A DNA stretch of 54,203 bases from a virus. Location: positions 1 through 54,203 of IMG/VR virus record IMGVR_UViG_3300020428_000014. One strand, given 5' to 3'. Positions 7,207-14,745 of the stretch are shown piece after piece (the stretch's first letter is position 1; the number at the start of each line of letters is the position of its first letter). A model generated the notes under the pieces. It was not told where the DNA came from, ran no database searches, and saw nothing but the letters and a program-made list of their open reading frames with translations. Made by a program: the position numbers and the translations under genes.

Positions 7207-7232
7207 TGGACAGAGTCGGTCAAAAAGTGCTT

Positions 7233-7441
7233 GGGGGCGTCCATACCCGCGTCGGGTATAACTGACTAAACCCTAGTCATACCAATTGATTGCAAAGTAC
7301 CCGACCCTTTTGAAAATTCGGGTACTTACCGAATCTTAACCATGTAACAAGTACCTTAACATAAATACCATCGGGTATTTCACTTCCCAGTTATAGATTA
7401 AAAAACACCCCTTTTATACCCGAACTTTTATGGACGCCCCC
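7233..7441. repeat. 13-bp inverted repeat bracketing the iterons
   Basis: GGGGGCGTCCATA at 7233-7245 has an exact inverted copy TATGGACGCCCCC at 7429-7441, with a CGGGTA/TACCCG hexamer adjoining each arm. The arms enclose nearly the whole iteron region. Confidence 0.7.
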
Positions 7442-7460
7442 CACCACTATTTTCGGGTAC
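7233..7460. other. Iteron-like region, candidate replication origin
   Basis: Seven copies of the hexamer CGGGTA or its complement TACCCG occur at 7244, 7253, 7298, 7319, 7372, 7417 and 7454. Copies at 7295-7304 and 7318-7327 form a perfect 10-bp inverted repeat (AAGTACCCGA / TCGGGTACTT). The tract is AT-rich between the copies and abuts the primase-helicase gene. Chance would give about 0.1 copy. The pattern resembles iteron origins bound by a phage initiator; an operator array is the alternative. Confidence 0.6.
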
Positions 7461-7461
7461 T

Positions 7462-9591
7462 TTATGAAGCTAAAGACTGTCTTGTTTCGAGACTTTGCTG
7501 AGACAGCTTGTAGGCTCCACGTACGTTCGCTACTGGCTCAATCTCTGGCTCTTTTGCCCTCACCGCCAGCGTCAACGTATTGCTAAGGGTCTTCCTTTTG
7601 ATGTCACCTGTCGTGCATAAGCGCTCATATAGCTGCTTGCGTGTCAAGTATTTCAGCCCCTCCTCACACTGCGCTTGCATTAAGCAATAGACGATTTTGT
7701 CTAGGCAGTTGTTGATCCTCTCCTGCCCCATGCACAATCCCAATTGGCCGTCGATCATCTCGTACTCAAAACTCCGCAGCCCGCCGATCCGGTTCTTCAA
7801 TGTGATCCATCGCCTGCGGTCTGTTGGGCGGCCGTCCTCTTCAATCGACTGGATCTCGTGCACGCTTGACGGGATCTCGGCCCATGCCTTGGCCCCAGCC
7901 GCGGCCCCCCTCGCTACGCCGTCATGGTTGATCAGTACTAAGCAGCAATGCGGGGCCAGGACCTCCTTCATGAACGTGAGCATCGCCGTGACCCACTGGT
8001 TTGATGTGTAGTCAGCTGACTCCCCAGAGCAGATACTCTTGCAGCTATCGATCATTACTAGTCCGATGCCCTCCTCCTTAACGAACGACAGGAGCTGAAT
8101 ACACCCCTTCAGGTCAGCAACCCATTTCTCCTGCCCTTGGCCCTCATCCGCGGCCCATACGTGAAACATCTTCCTTCCGCCCTCAGATGTCTCTGGGATC
8201 CCTATTAGGCCCATGTCCTGGAGGCATGCCTTCAATGGTGCAGCTCCAGAATCAGACGCAATGAACAACGTCTTGCGCTTTGCGGAGGGCTGCGTGTGAT
8301 CGAGGAATCCAGTGCCCCTGATGGAGCTGAATGCTGCGCCGAGTGCTGCTGTGGTTTTACCGGAACCGGCTTTCCCGAAAAATAGGTTTAGATCATTGTC
8401 GACGAGAAAGCCTTCAACCAAGTAATTCAACCCCTGGATCCGGCTCAGATCGAGCGAGAGACGCTTGCTCTTCGCTTTGACGCCGATCTGCTGCTGCATG
8501 AAGCGGTTAAATAATTTGGCCTCGATCGTTGCATTGGTCTGCTTCCAGCGAGACATGATCTCAGCCCGCTTGTCCATCTGTTTGTCATCGTCGTTATTCA
8601 CTACAGCTTTCAGCATCTCGTCGATCGCTTCTGTATACCTCTGGTCTCGGATGACGCTTGTGGTTGTCCCATCCGCATTCTCTACCTTCACCTCAACCTG
8701 AGTTGGTCTAACTACCTCAATACTGTCCGGGCTCGTCCAGCCTCCCTTCTTCGCGTAGTGAAATAGGGTGCCCAGATGAATCTCACCCCCTTTAAATGAC
8801 TTCCACTTCCGTTGACAGGTCTTCTCGTTAAACTTTGAAGACTTTCTTGAATACTCGATCCATAGATCCAGCCACTCAGGATTAGCCCATTTCATTGCCA
8901 TCCCGACTTTTAGCCAGTCGTCATAGTCGTTCCATACTTCAATCGGGATGAACTCCAGTGCATCTATAGCCCTCTCCATATCACGAATCTCTGCCTTGCC
9001 CGGCATCTCCTCGCCATTATCTGTCGCCTCCTGGTAGGTCCTGAGCAGCGGGTGCAGCAACCAATCAGGTGCATCTGCAACCTCAACATCAATAGGGCTG
9101 CAACCCTCCACCCATCTGTACCCTTCTGTTTCCGGGTGGTGTCCAGCTACAACTGATTGGTGATTAGCCCAGCGAAGCTCTAAAACGCCGTCATAATGCT
9201 TGCGGTTTACGAGGCTGTCCCACCACTCGTCTGCCACTCGGAAGGCAACCTGCCTCCTCTCCTCTTTGCCACTAGTCCAAGAGATTGACTTGGGCAGTTC
9301 GCAGCTGTCACGCCCACATATCTGTAAGAACTTCTCCTCAGATCCAGGTCCATCAAAATCAACAGCTAATACACCGCCGGAGGCAGGCCCGGTCAATAGA
9401 CCTACAGCCCAAACATATTGACTGGGTAGATCCTTGATCTGGTCAATGTCATAACCCCCGGAACTTTGCCATTTGGCTACATTGTCCCCGGTATCAGCAT
9501 TTATCGGCTTTTTGTTTCTGCCAACTGGCACAAATCGCCAGTCAGAATCTGCAGCTTCAAGAGCACCCCAAATGGTTTCATCAAGTGGCAT
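7462..9591 (-). CDS. Primase-polymerase with C-terminal RecA-like helicase
   Basis: 709 residues. The N-terminal part is a bifunctional primase-polymerase (Prim-Pol) domain: FVPVGRNKKPI, then the catalytic LAVDFDGPG at about 75-83, then RQVAFRV and a SVVAGHHP segment with the conserved His. A middle PriCT-like helical region (ALEFIPIEVWNDYDDWLKVGMAMKWA... YSRKSSKFNEKTCQRKWKSF) follows. The C-terminal half is an AAA_25/RepA-type hexameric helicase with Walker A FFGKAGSGKTTAA at about 405 and Walker B GIGLVMIDSCKS. Such fused proteins prime and unwind at phage and plasmid origins. No DNA polymerase gene is visible, so elongation probably uses host Pol III. The operator at 9729 lies 138 bases upstream of the start. 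Confidence 0.92.
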   Translation of the reverse strand: MPLDETIWGALEAADSDWRFVPVGRNKKPINADTGDNVAKWQSSGGYDIDQIKDLPSQYVWAVGLLTGPASGGVLAVDFDGPGSEEKFLQICGRDSCELPKSISWTSGKEERRQVAFRVADEWWDSLVNRKHYDGVLELRWANHQSVVAGHHPETEGYRWVEGCSPIDVEVADAPDWLLHPLLRTYQEATDNGEEMPGKAEIRDMERAIDALEFIPIEVWNDYDDWLKVGMAMKWANPEWLDLWIEYSRKSSKFNEKTCQRKWKSFKGGEIHLGTLFHYAKKGGWTSPDSIEVVRPTQVEVKVENADGTTTSVIRDQRYTEAIDEMLKAVVNNDDDKQMDKRAEIMSRWKQTNATIEAKLFNRFMQQQIGVKAKSKRLSLDLSRIQGLNYLVEGFLVDNDLNLFFGKAGSGKTTAALGAAFSSIRGTGFLDHTQPSAKRKTLFIASDSGAAPLKACLQDMGLIGIPETSEGGRKMFHVWAADEGQGQEKWVADLKGCIQLLSFVKEEGIGLVMIDSCKSICSGESADYTSNQWVTAMLTFMKEVLAPHCCLVLINHDGVARGAAAGAKAWAEIPSSVHEIQSIEEDGRPTDRRRWITLKNRIGGLRSFEYEMIDGQLGLCMGQERINNCLDKIVYCLMQAQCEEGLKYLTRKQLYERLCTTGDIKRKTLSNTLTLAVRAKEPEIEPVANVRGAYKLSQQSLETRQSLAS

Positions 9592-9728
9592 CCCACCTCT
9601 GTCATTGTTTCTGTTGCTAACTCCTCTCGCCTAAGAGGCTTATCTATTCTTGTTGTCGCCCGGGGGCGCAAAGCGCCTAAAAAGAACCCGCGTGCGATTT
9701 AAGCGGAATCAACAGAATAAAAGCATCT

Positions 9729-9740
9729 CTCACTCGTGAG
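9729..9740. promoter_or_regulatory. Palindromic operator, copy 2
   Basis: CTCACTCGTGAG, 5-bp perfect arms with a central TC, identical to the core of copy 3. It lies between the leftward primase gene (138 bp) and a short rightward ORF (38 bp), so it could control either. Confidence 0.65.
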
Positions 9741-9777
9741 TGCTATGGCCTAACGCCTGGCTTCACAAACTCTTCCG

Positions 9778-9933
9778 ATGCCCAAGATCACAGACGAGCA
9801 CTTGACAGAGCTAAGGCGGGCCGCTGCTGAGCACCCTGAATGGCACCCTTACACCTTGTCATTGCATATGTCTGTGGTAGTTGGTGTGATCTACAAGCCC
9901 CAACAAATCAGAAAGGCACTTAGCGATCTTTAG
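9778..9933 (+). CDS. Small ORF, 51 aa
   Basis: ATG at 9778 opens 51 residues: an acidic/basic helix (KITDEHLTELRRAAAEHPEW), a hydrophobic centre (MSVVVGVIY) and a short helical end. It starts 38 bases after an operator copy and overlaps the convergent zinc-ribbon gene by 14 bases. No recognised domain; it could be a small regulator or spurious. Confidence 0.35.
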   Translation: MPKITDEHLTELRRAAAEHPEWHPYTLSLHMSVVVGVIYKPQQIRKALSDL

Positions 9934-10168
9934 CAACCTTCACCCCCATCATCACCGAGTGCCTAAGTACTGGAACTGATTTCTTGCTCTCGCCTGTCCC
10001 TGTGGTCATTCGTCGCCAAGTAACACTTTCATCATCAATGATCATTTCTATTGTGTAAAACTTATGCCCGCATGCCTTGCATGTGCGCCTTCTAATATTC
10101 ATTTCGGGCTCATAGGTGTTGGTGTTTGGGACCTTTTGGTCGAGGCAATCACACTTTGGGCACTTCAT
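9920..10168 (-). CDS. Zinc-ribbon protein (NrdR-like N-terminal domain)
   Basis: 82 residues beginning MKCPKCDCLDQKV, followed by RRRTCKACGHKFYTIE. The two CxxC pairs and the spacing (CPxC...RRRxCxxCxxxFxTxE) closely resemble the zinc ribbon of NrdR, but the ATP-cone domain is missing and the C-terminal 40 residues are unrelated. A DNA-binding or protein-binding role in early regulation is plausible. It lies between attP and the primase gene, on the primase strand. Confidence 0.7.
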   Translation of the reverse strand: MKCPKCDCLDQKVPNTNTYEPEMNIRRRTCKACGHKFYTIEMIIDDESVTWRRMTTGTGESKKSVPVLRHSVMMGVKVAKDR

Positions 10169-10182
10169 GGCTTGGCCTGTTT

Positions 10183-10265
10183 GGTGGCACTATATGCGGT
10201 GCCACCCTACCTGTTTTGCACTTTTCTTGCACAACCCCTGCTCGACCCCGTACACTGCAGGGGTT
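10183..10265. repeat. Two perfect inverted repeats next to attP
   Basis: GGTGGCAC (10183-10190) pairs with GTGCCACC (10199-10206), and AACCCCTGC (10233-10241) pairs with GCAGGGGTT (10257-10265). Both lie in the 100 bases left of the tRNA-derived core and could be binding sites for integrase accessory factors or regulators. Confidence 0.5.
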
Positions 10266-10482
10266 CTCATCGATTGACCGTTGGCTTTTAACCGATTGGT
10301 CCTGAGTTCGATTCTCAGGCGACCCATAGCTTTTCATGGCAGCTCCGCTCTGGTTTCTCAGCTGAAACCCGTTCTGCCACTTGTGTTCTCAGGTCCGGTC
10401 TTACGGGTATTGCACCTGACACAATCGGACACAATCGGACGCTCTCAGACCCCTTTAGACAGGTTTTTGCACAAAAGTGCAA
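10216..10482. promoter_or_regulatory. Putative integrase arm-type sites (TTGCAC)
   Basis: The hexamer TTGCAC occurs at 10216, 10227, 10410 and 10467, and inverted as GTGCAA at 10477-10482. Two copies are left of the attP core and three are right of it. A decamer ACAATCGGAC is repeated in tandem at 10421-10440. This two-sided layout resembles the arm-type integrase sites of tyrosine-recombinase phages. Confidence 0.5.
10280..10326 (+). other. attP core: 3' part of a tRNA-Lys(UUU) gene
   Basis: Anticodon stem GTTGG/CCGAT encloses loop CTTTTAA (anticodon TTT at 10287-10289), followed by a variable loop, a T-arm (CTGAG-TTCGATT-CTCAG) and the 3' acceptor strand GCGACCC plus A. No 5' acceptor or D-arm precedes it, so it is not a functional tRNA. 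Phages using a tRNA gene as attB carry this 3' half so that integration restores the gene. It is undivided and 186 bases upstream of integrase. Confidence 0.85.
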
Positions 10483-10512
10483 GGACTCTCAGCCGCGGGC
10501 AAGCTGGCTTAC

Positions 10513-11994
10513 ATGCATAAGCTCAACCTCGTCAGCGCCAAACTGCTCCAACTCAGGCACGCCGCTTGCCCTTATCGCTTCCGCGTCGTCTCGCGTACTA
10601 ATAAGCGCGGCGGCGTCGTCACCCTTCAAGAAACGATCCGCGTCTACAGCACAGCAGATGGCGCCAAAAAATCAAAAGTGGTCAAAGGCTGCTCTGTCGA
10701 AAACGAACAGCACTTAACTCTCCTGACTGATCACTTGCTCGCTGCTGGTAAAGAACTAGCGGCAGGTGGCCGCGGCCTTGACTGGGATGAACTCGGTCAT
10801 GTCCTCACACGCCCAGATGGCTCCATCACCATCAAGGATCAAACCTGGGGGGAGGTCAGGGCCATCGTTAAGAACCTGCTTAAACCTGGAGGCATCAAAT
10901 CGAAAGACAGCAGTCAGCTCACCTGCTTCAAAGACGGTGGCTACTTCGCGGTCTACTTCGATGACGACGCCATCGTGACCACTGAAGACCTCCGACTATT
11001 CGCCACCTCTGAAATCCATAGCCTTAAGGCGCACAAGAAAAATCGAGCCCTACCCATCACGACTGTCGATTTCTCTTCACGCGGCTATCACGGGAAGGTT
11101 GAAATGATTAGCTGCATTCGTAAGAACGGAGTCAAGGCGGCTACCAAAGAACTCCATGAAAGCCTGAAAGATCTTAAAAGGAGTCGTAAACCGCCGGAGG
11201 CGAAATTCATTCCCCGCGATGATGACATAGAGGAATGGCTGGACGCGCTCCAAAGTCATTGCCCCTTAAAGGCTTGGTGCGCGGCAATGCTTGCTACGTA
11301 TCCTCTTAGGCCTCATGAGTTATGGCACATCCAATCGCTACCTGGGCAAGACCCTGCAAACCCCAGTTGGATTGAAATCACAGAGAACACTAAAACTGGT
11401 GCTCGCGCCGCGTTGCCATGCCCAGAGAAATGGGTTTGGCGTTACAAGCTCAACGACATCAGCAATGCAGAAGTCATGCTGCAGCGCCTCAAGGAGAAGC
11501 ACCCAATCCAAATTGCTGAAAACTCAGAGACTGGAGAGCTGATGGTGGTGAACAACAAGACACTGGGCGGGTACGTAAGCCACTGGTTCAGCAGCTCAAG
11601 AGCCTGCGATCAATTTGCTGTGACCTTGCAAGGCTGGCGTATCCCTAAGAAGCCGCCAGGAGCTTTGGTTGAACCAGATCCCGTATCGGGCCGCTGCACC
11701 GCTTATTGCCTACGCCATCGGTGGGCCTTACGCGCTAAGCAGCTGGAGCCTTGGTCGGACGAGCTCAAGGCGGCGGCTATGGGCCATGATGCGGCTATTC
11801 ATCGGTCGACGTATTTGTCAAACAAGACGCTGGCGATCCAAAAGCAATGGATGCAACGCCAGAAGGGGCTAGACGAAAACAAGCCCACCCCATTGGTTCA
11901 AGAGGTTCGCCCCGCCCCAGAGGATCAGACCATCAGAGAGCTGGAGCGCAAACTGGCAAAGACGCAGGCAGCCCTACAAGCTGCTTTGGCCTAG
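10513..11994 (+). CDS. int: Tyrosine-family phage integrase
   Basis: 493 residues from ATG 10513; a GTG at 10477 in the same frame is possible but lies within a TTGCAC-type repeat. The catalytic C-terminal domain shows the first Arg in ATYPLRPHELWHIQ, the H-x-x-R motif as CLRHRWALRA, the later His in MGHDAAIH and the nucleophilic Tyr in RSTYLSN. The N-terminal part carries a basic arm-binding-like region (CPYRFRVVSRTNKRGGVVTLQETIRVY) and a SAM-like domain before the catalytic part. The C-terminus adds a short coiled coil (IRELERKLAKTQAALQAAL). With attP upstream and excisionase convergent, it forms a standard integration module targeting tRNA-Lys. Confidence 0.92.
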   Translation: MHKLNLVSAKLLQLRHAACPYRFRVVSRTNKRGGVVTLQETIRVYSTADGAKKSKVVKGCSVENEQHLTLLTDHLLAAGKELAAGGRGLDWDELGHVLTRPDGSITIKDQTWGEVRAIVKNLLKPGGIKSKDSSQLTCFKDGGYFAVYFDDDAIVTTEDLRLFATSEIHSLKAHKKNRALPITTVDFSSRGYHGKVEMISCIRKNGVKAATKELHESLKDLKRSRKPPEAKFIPRDDDIEEWLDALQSHCPLKAWCAAMLATYPLRPHELWHIQSLPGQDPANPSWIEITENTKTGARAALPCPEKWVWRYKLNDISNAEVMLQRLKEKHPIQIAENSETGELMVVNNKTLGGYVSHWFSSSRACDQFAVTLQGWRIPKKPPGALVEPDPVSGRCTAYCLRHRWALRAKQLEPWSDELKAAAMGHDAAIHRSTYLSNKTLAIQKQWMQRQKGLDENKPTPLVQEVRPAPEDQTIRELERKLAKTQAALQAALA

Positions 11995-12182
11995 CGGGAT
12001 CGGCCCAGGGCCTCCTCCACCTTCTTGGCATTCCAAAGGATGGGCCCCGAACGGTGCAGTGGGTTCTTCCTGACGAAGTGCCTCCCCTCTTGGAGCAGTC
12101 CTTGGGCACGGCACCTAAACAGCGTCCGTTCACTTATTGAAAGGTGCTTGGCCATCTCTGCGTTGGGTATCCAGGGCCACAT
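11991..12182 (-). CDS. xis: Excisionase-like recombination directionality factor
   Basis: 63 residues. NAEMAKHLSISERTLFRCRAQGLL is a winged-helix/MerR-like DNA-binding segment, and the following EGRHFVRKN...WNAKKVEEAL matches small excisionases encoded beside cyanobacterial and phage integrases. It is convergent with integrase and overlaps it by four bases, a layout that would let transcription of one interfere with the other. Length is typical. Confidence 0.75.
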   Translation of the reverse strand: MWPWIPNAEMAKHLSISERTLFRCRAQGLLQEGRHFVRKNPLHRSGPILWNAKKVEEALGRSR

Positions 12183-12201
12183 AGCGGTCTATCAAACCAC
12201 C

Positions 12202-12222
12202 TTCTTAACGAGTGATAAGCGC
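12202..12222. promoter_or_regulatory. Degenerate operator/half-site before the repressor
   Basis: On the minus strand GCGCTTATCACTCGTTAAG resembles the left half of copy 1 (GCGCCTATCACTCGTGAG); the right half is degraded. It lies 111 bases upstream of the HTH gene and just upstream of xis, a place where autoregulation would be expected. Confidence 0.4.
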
Positions 12223-12332
12223 CCTTGATCGATATCACCTGATGTCTTACCAAGGATTATGCTTGCGTTAAGGGGGTAGACAGACCAAGACAGAGCACAT
12301 ATCGTTCACGATACAGCTCAATCATTTTTTAC

Positions 12333-13139
12333 ATGTCGCCGGTAACTGACTTGCGTTGGGAAGGCATCCGCTCAGTCTTAGTGCCGCAACCGACTCAAGA
12401 TCCAGTTAGCCTGCCCCTCGTTGGCTACAAGAAGCAGCAAGAATTGGAGTCCTTTGATGCGTTCAAAAAAGCTTTCCACGAATACCGTGCCAATTTTGGC
12501 ATTGGCCTAGAGCGCTGGAGACGTTCTAATGGCTGGACCCAGGACACTTGTCAAGATATAGGGAAGCTAACTGGGACACCCCATGTGTACGGATCTAAGT
12601 GGTCGCAGCTAGAGCGCGGCACAGCCTTAAATCCTGGTCCAATGGTTTTCCATGCCTTGGGTTTTGTCAACAAGGCAATTGCGTTGAAGTTGTTTTTAGA
12701 TCCTGGCGTCCTTACTAGTCAGAATTTGCGTGAAAAACTGAAAGACGCCAAGCCAATCTTACATGAAGATGGTTCCCATTGGGAGGGGAAAGATTTTTTT
12801 GCTGCATTTACTGGCCAGTTGCCCTGGCCTAACTTAATTGAGGGGAAGAGCCTTACTGCCCCACAAGCTGAAGAATATTCACATGGATTGCACCACAGGT
12901 TTGCCCGACTAAAAACTGCCTACAATCTGAGTTTGTCAGATGCGTTAGAACTAGCGCTTGGCGAATCGTCAGTTGGAGAGACACTATCTAACGAACAGAA
13001 AGAGCATTATTCCGACATCCTCGTTGGAATGACCACATTCAAGCCCGCGGAGCTGAAGGAACTTTGGCAGGAAGACAAGCAAGTATTTTTACCTACTGCA
13101 TGGCTTAATAAAATGCAAGCTACCTGCCAACGTTCTTAA
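12333..13139 (+). CDS. HTH regulator, candidate phage repressor
   Basis: 268 residues. Residues about 57-95 (LERWRRSNGWTQDTCQDIGKLTGTP...YGSKWSQLERG) form an XRE-like helix-turn-helix with a Trp-rich recognition helix. The rest has no LexA-type Ser/Lys protease signature that I can see, so SOS cleavage is not indicated; the C-terminal part (QAEEYSHGLHHRFARLKTAYNLSLSDALELALGES) may be a second helical DNA-binding or dimer domain. Its position beside int/xis and the presence of shared operators upstream of replication genes make it the best lysogeny repressor candidate. Function is inferred. Confidence 0.65.
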   Translation: MSPVTDLRWEGIRSVLVPQPTQDPVSLPLVGYKKQQELESFDAFKKAFHEYRANFGIGLERWRRSNGWTQDTCQDIGKLTGTPHVYGSKWSQLERGTALNPGPMVFHALGFVNKAIALKLFLDPGVLTSQNLREKLKDAKPILHEDGSHWEGKDFFAAFTGQLPWPNLIEGKSLTAPQAEEYSHGLHHRFARLKTAYNLSLSDALELALGESSVGETLSNEQKEHYSDILVGMTTFKPAELKELWQEDKQVFLPTAWLNKMQATCQRS

Positions 13140-13263
13140 CTAAATCTTTACCCGTTATGGGGTGGAGCGATAGCCATTCCCGTTTATACTGTTCGGTAGT
13201 TGATCATACGTAGTCATCACCAACGATCTTGAGAAGTACTCGCAGGCAGAACTTGTAGCCGCA

Positions 13264-13797
13264 TTGATTGAGTGGAAGAGAGCTGGCTGCGACTGTAAGG
13301 ATTTAGACAAGCACAATCTCCTGCTTAACTTCCTACTGAATGAGTCCGGCTGTGTGTCTTGCCGGATAATGCACACTTCGGGTGGGACCATAATAAGTGG
13401 ATTTACTCAAACTAAATCTGCTGCTGTGTCAGCTGTTTTAGGTCTTAATGAACGGCTAATTGATGTCAACCTATTTATGGCGGCGGCCTCCAATCCCACT
13501 CCTATCAATTCGGATCCCCCTCCTCTGACCAATGGTTTCGACACGACGGCAGACCCTGAAGAGAGAAGCCATGGACTGCAGCCACTGACTCGTGATCGTC
13601 AGCGTGAACTCAGGGGTTGCCTTAAAGAGCTCCCGGAAGAGATGTACCAAAATGCTGTAGTTGGTTTTAAGCGGGCATTTAGCCTGCCTCCCAAACTTGA
13701 GAAAATCGGAGACAGGATCACACAGGAACGCCATGCTGCCTGGCTCGAAGACTTCATTGCGAAGGTGACAACGGATTCAGGAGAAATCCTAAAATAA
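13264..13797 (+). CDS. Hypothetical protein, 177 aa
   Basis: The TTG at 13264 is the first usable start, but the frame is open back to 13204 and reads like protein there too (NDLEKYSQAELVAALIEWKRAG), so the true start may be a non-standard codon upstream. An internal ATG at 13477 would give a shorter form. The N-terminal half contains CDCKDLDKHNLLLNFLLNESGC, the middle is Pro/Asn-rich, and the C-terminal 70 residues are helical (DRQRELRGCLKELPEEMYQNAVVGFKRAF). No family recognised. It lies between the repressor candidate and operator copy 3. Confidence 0.55.
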   Translation: MIEWKRAGCDCKDLDKHNLLLNFLLNESGCVSCRIMHTSGGTIISGFTQTKSAAVSAVLGLNERLIDVNLFMAAASNPTPINSDPPPLTNGFDTTADPEERSHGLQPLTRDRQRELRGCLKELPEEMYQNAVVGFKRAFSLPPKLEKIGDRITQERHAAWLEDFIAKVTTDSGEILK

Positions 13798-13818
13798 AAA
13801 AATTTAGCAGTAGCGCCT

Positions 13819-13830
13819 CTCACTCGTGAG
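13819..13830. promoter_or_regulatory. Palindromic operator, copy 3
   Basis: CTCACTCGTGAG core; on the left it shares CGCCT with copy 1 in nearly the same arrangement, and the imperfect dyad extends to CCTCTCAC/GTGAGGGG. It lies 63 bases upstream of the first gene of the clamp/sigma B operon. Confidence 0.65.
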
Positions 13831-13892
13831 GGGTAAAGTCTCTGCAACGGGGTGAGGAGCCCCATTCCACTGGCCCTTTAATTACAAATTTC

Positions 13893-14513
13893 ATGATCGC
13901 AGGCATTGAGCTGACCGAAAATGGCATTCAGCAGAAACGGACCCCCGTTTTCAAGAAGCGGAACATTGGCGAATCCGCCAAAATGGCACTAATACGAACA
14001 GAAAAAAGGAAAGTCAAAAAGGAGAATGCTCAAGGCGAACTAGTCGATGACCTCAAGGAAAATGGTGCTCCGAAGTGGGAATTGGTGCTCCATGGTATTG
14101 CGTTGAAGGGCAACACAATGCGAGCTTCACTTTCTGGCGAGATGGTTACGCTCACTGATGGAGATGAAGTCCGCATGATCTGCCGCGGCGGGCAATACAA
14201 GGATTGGATTGATGCTGTAAAGGCGTTCCCTGGGTCAGTACGAGCTGGAGATGTTGTCAAGGTTGATATCACCATGGCGATTCCATACATCAGCAAAACA
14301 AACAAGGGAGCCAAGCTAACAACAAAGGAACAAGTAGATCAGCACCGGGAAAACAAACCCGGTCAAAACTTGGGGTTATATGGATCAATGGAAATTGCAA
14401 GGCAGACAGATGCCAATATCATCACTAAGTGCTGTGATTTGCATGCCGAATTTAATGCAATCAACCTTGATAATGGCCCAACGGTTGGAGATGATGATTT
14501 AGCTGATGTGTGA
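13893..14513 (+). CDS. Replication-associated protein, SSB candidate
   Basis: 206 residues, ATG start. I do not recognise a family with certainty. The centre is beta-rich with alternating hydrophobics (PKWELVLHGIALKGNTMRASLSGEMVTLTDGDEVRMICRGGQYKDW), which could be an OB fold, and the chain ends in an acidic tail (GPTVGDDDLADV) like those phage and bacterial single-strand DNA-binding proteins use to recruit partners. First gene of a unit containing clamp, sigma B and dCTP deaminase, directly behind an operator. An ssDNA-binding role is inference. Confidence 0.55.
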   Translation: MIAGIELTENGIQQKRTPVFKKRNIGESAKMALIRTEKRKVKKENAQGELVDDLKENGAPKWELVLHGIALKGNTMRASLSGEMVTLTDGDEVRMICRGGQYKDWIDAVKAFPGSVRAGDVVKVDITMAIPYISKTNKGAKLTTKEQVDQHRENKPGQNLGLYGSMEIARQTDANIITKCCDLHAEFNAINLDNGPTVGDDDLADV

Positions 14514-14745
14514 TGTGTTTTCATATGACACATGGACTGTTCGTATCCATTCAAGGGAAAGCCTTTATCTTGTTCGATTCACCAACAAAGTAAATGGTGA
14601 ATTCCTCCTTGATGAATACGTCACTTGGTGTCCACTCAAGAAAATATGGGGGCCGCTCATGGGGCGGCCTTTCCCTTTCTCTGTATCTACCGATCTCTTA
14701 AACGAAGTTGAGTATGAATTGTGTTCTCGCTCAAGCCTGCCTTAG
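14506..14745 (+). CDS. Small hypothetical protein, 79 aa
   Basis: ATG at 14506 overlaps the upstream stop by 8 bases; the 3' end overlaps dnaN by 32 bases. The sequence (TWTVRIHSRESLYLVRFTNKVNGEFLLDEYVTW) looks like a small beta protein. A terminator-like hairpin lies inside its 3' half, so the last 25 residues may not be functionally constrained. No homologue recognised. Confidence 0.5.
   Translation: MCDVFSYDTWTVRIHSRESLYLVRFTNKVNGEFLLDEYVTWCPLKKIWGPLMGRPFPFSVSTDLLNEVEYELCSRSSLP
14651..14680 (+). terminator. Terminator-like hairpin before dnaN
   Basis: GGCCGC (14651-14656) pairs with GCGGCC (14664-14669) around a seven-base loop and is followed by TTTCCCTTTCT. The stem is short and the U-tract interrupted, so it would be an attenuator or partial terminator 34 bases before the clamp start. 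Confidence 0.4.

Noticed and set aside
7233-7460. CRISPR array
   Set aside because: Units are only six bases, in both orientations, with irregular spacing; no repeat-spacer periodicity.
9665-9677. GGCGC-AAA-GCGCC terminator
   Set aside because: Short stem with no T-run on the downstream side of either strand; more likely part of the primase control region.
10190-10326. Complete tRNA-Lys gene
   Set aside because: No GGGTCGC 5' acceptor strand or D-arm is found upstream; only the 3' part exists.
13155-13391. Minus-strand ORF of 78 residues
   Set aside because: Low-complexity Ser/Arg-rich shadow opposite the better-supported rightward gene at 13264.
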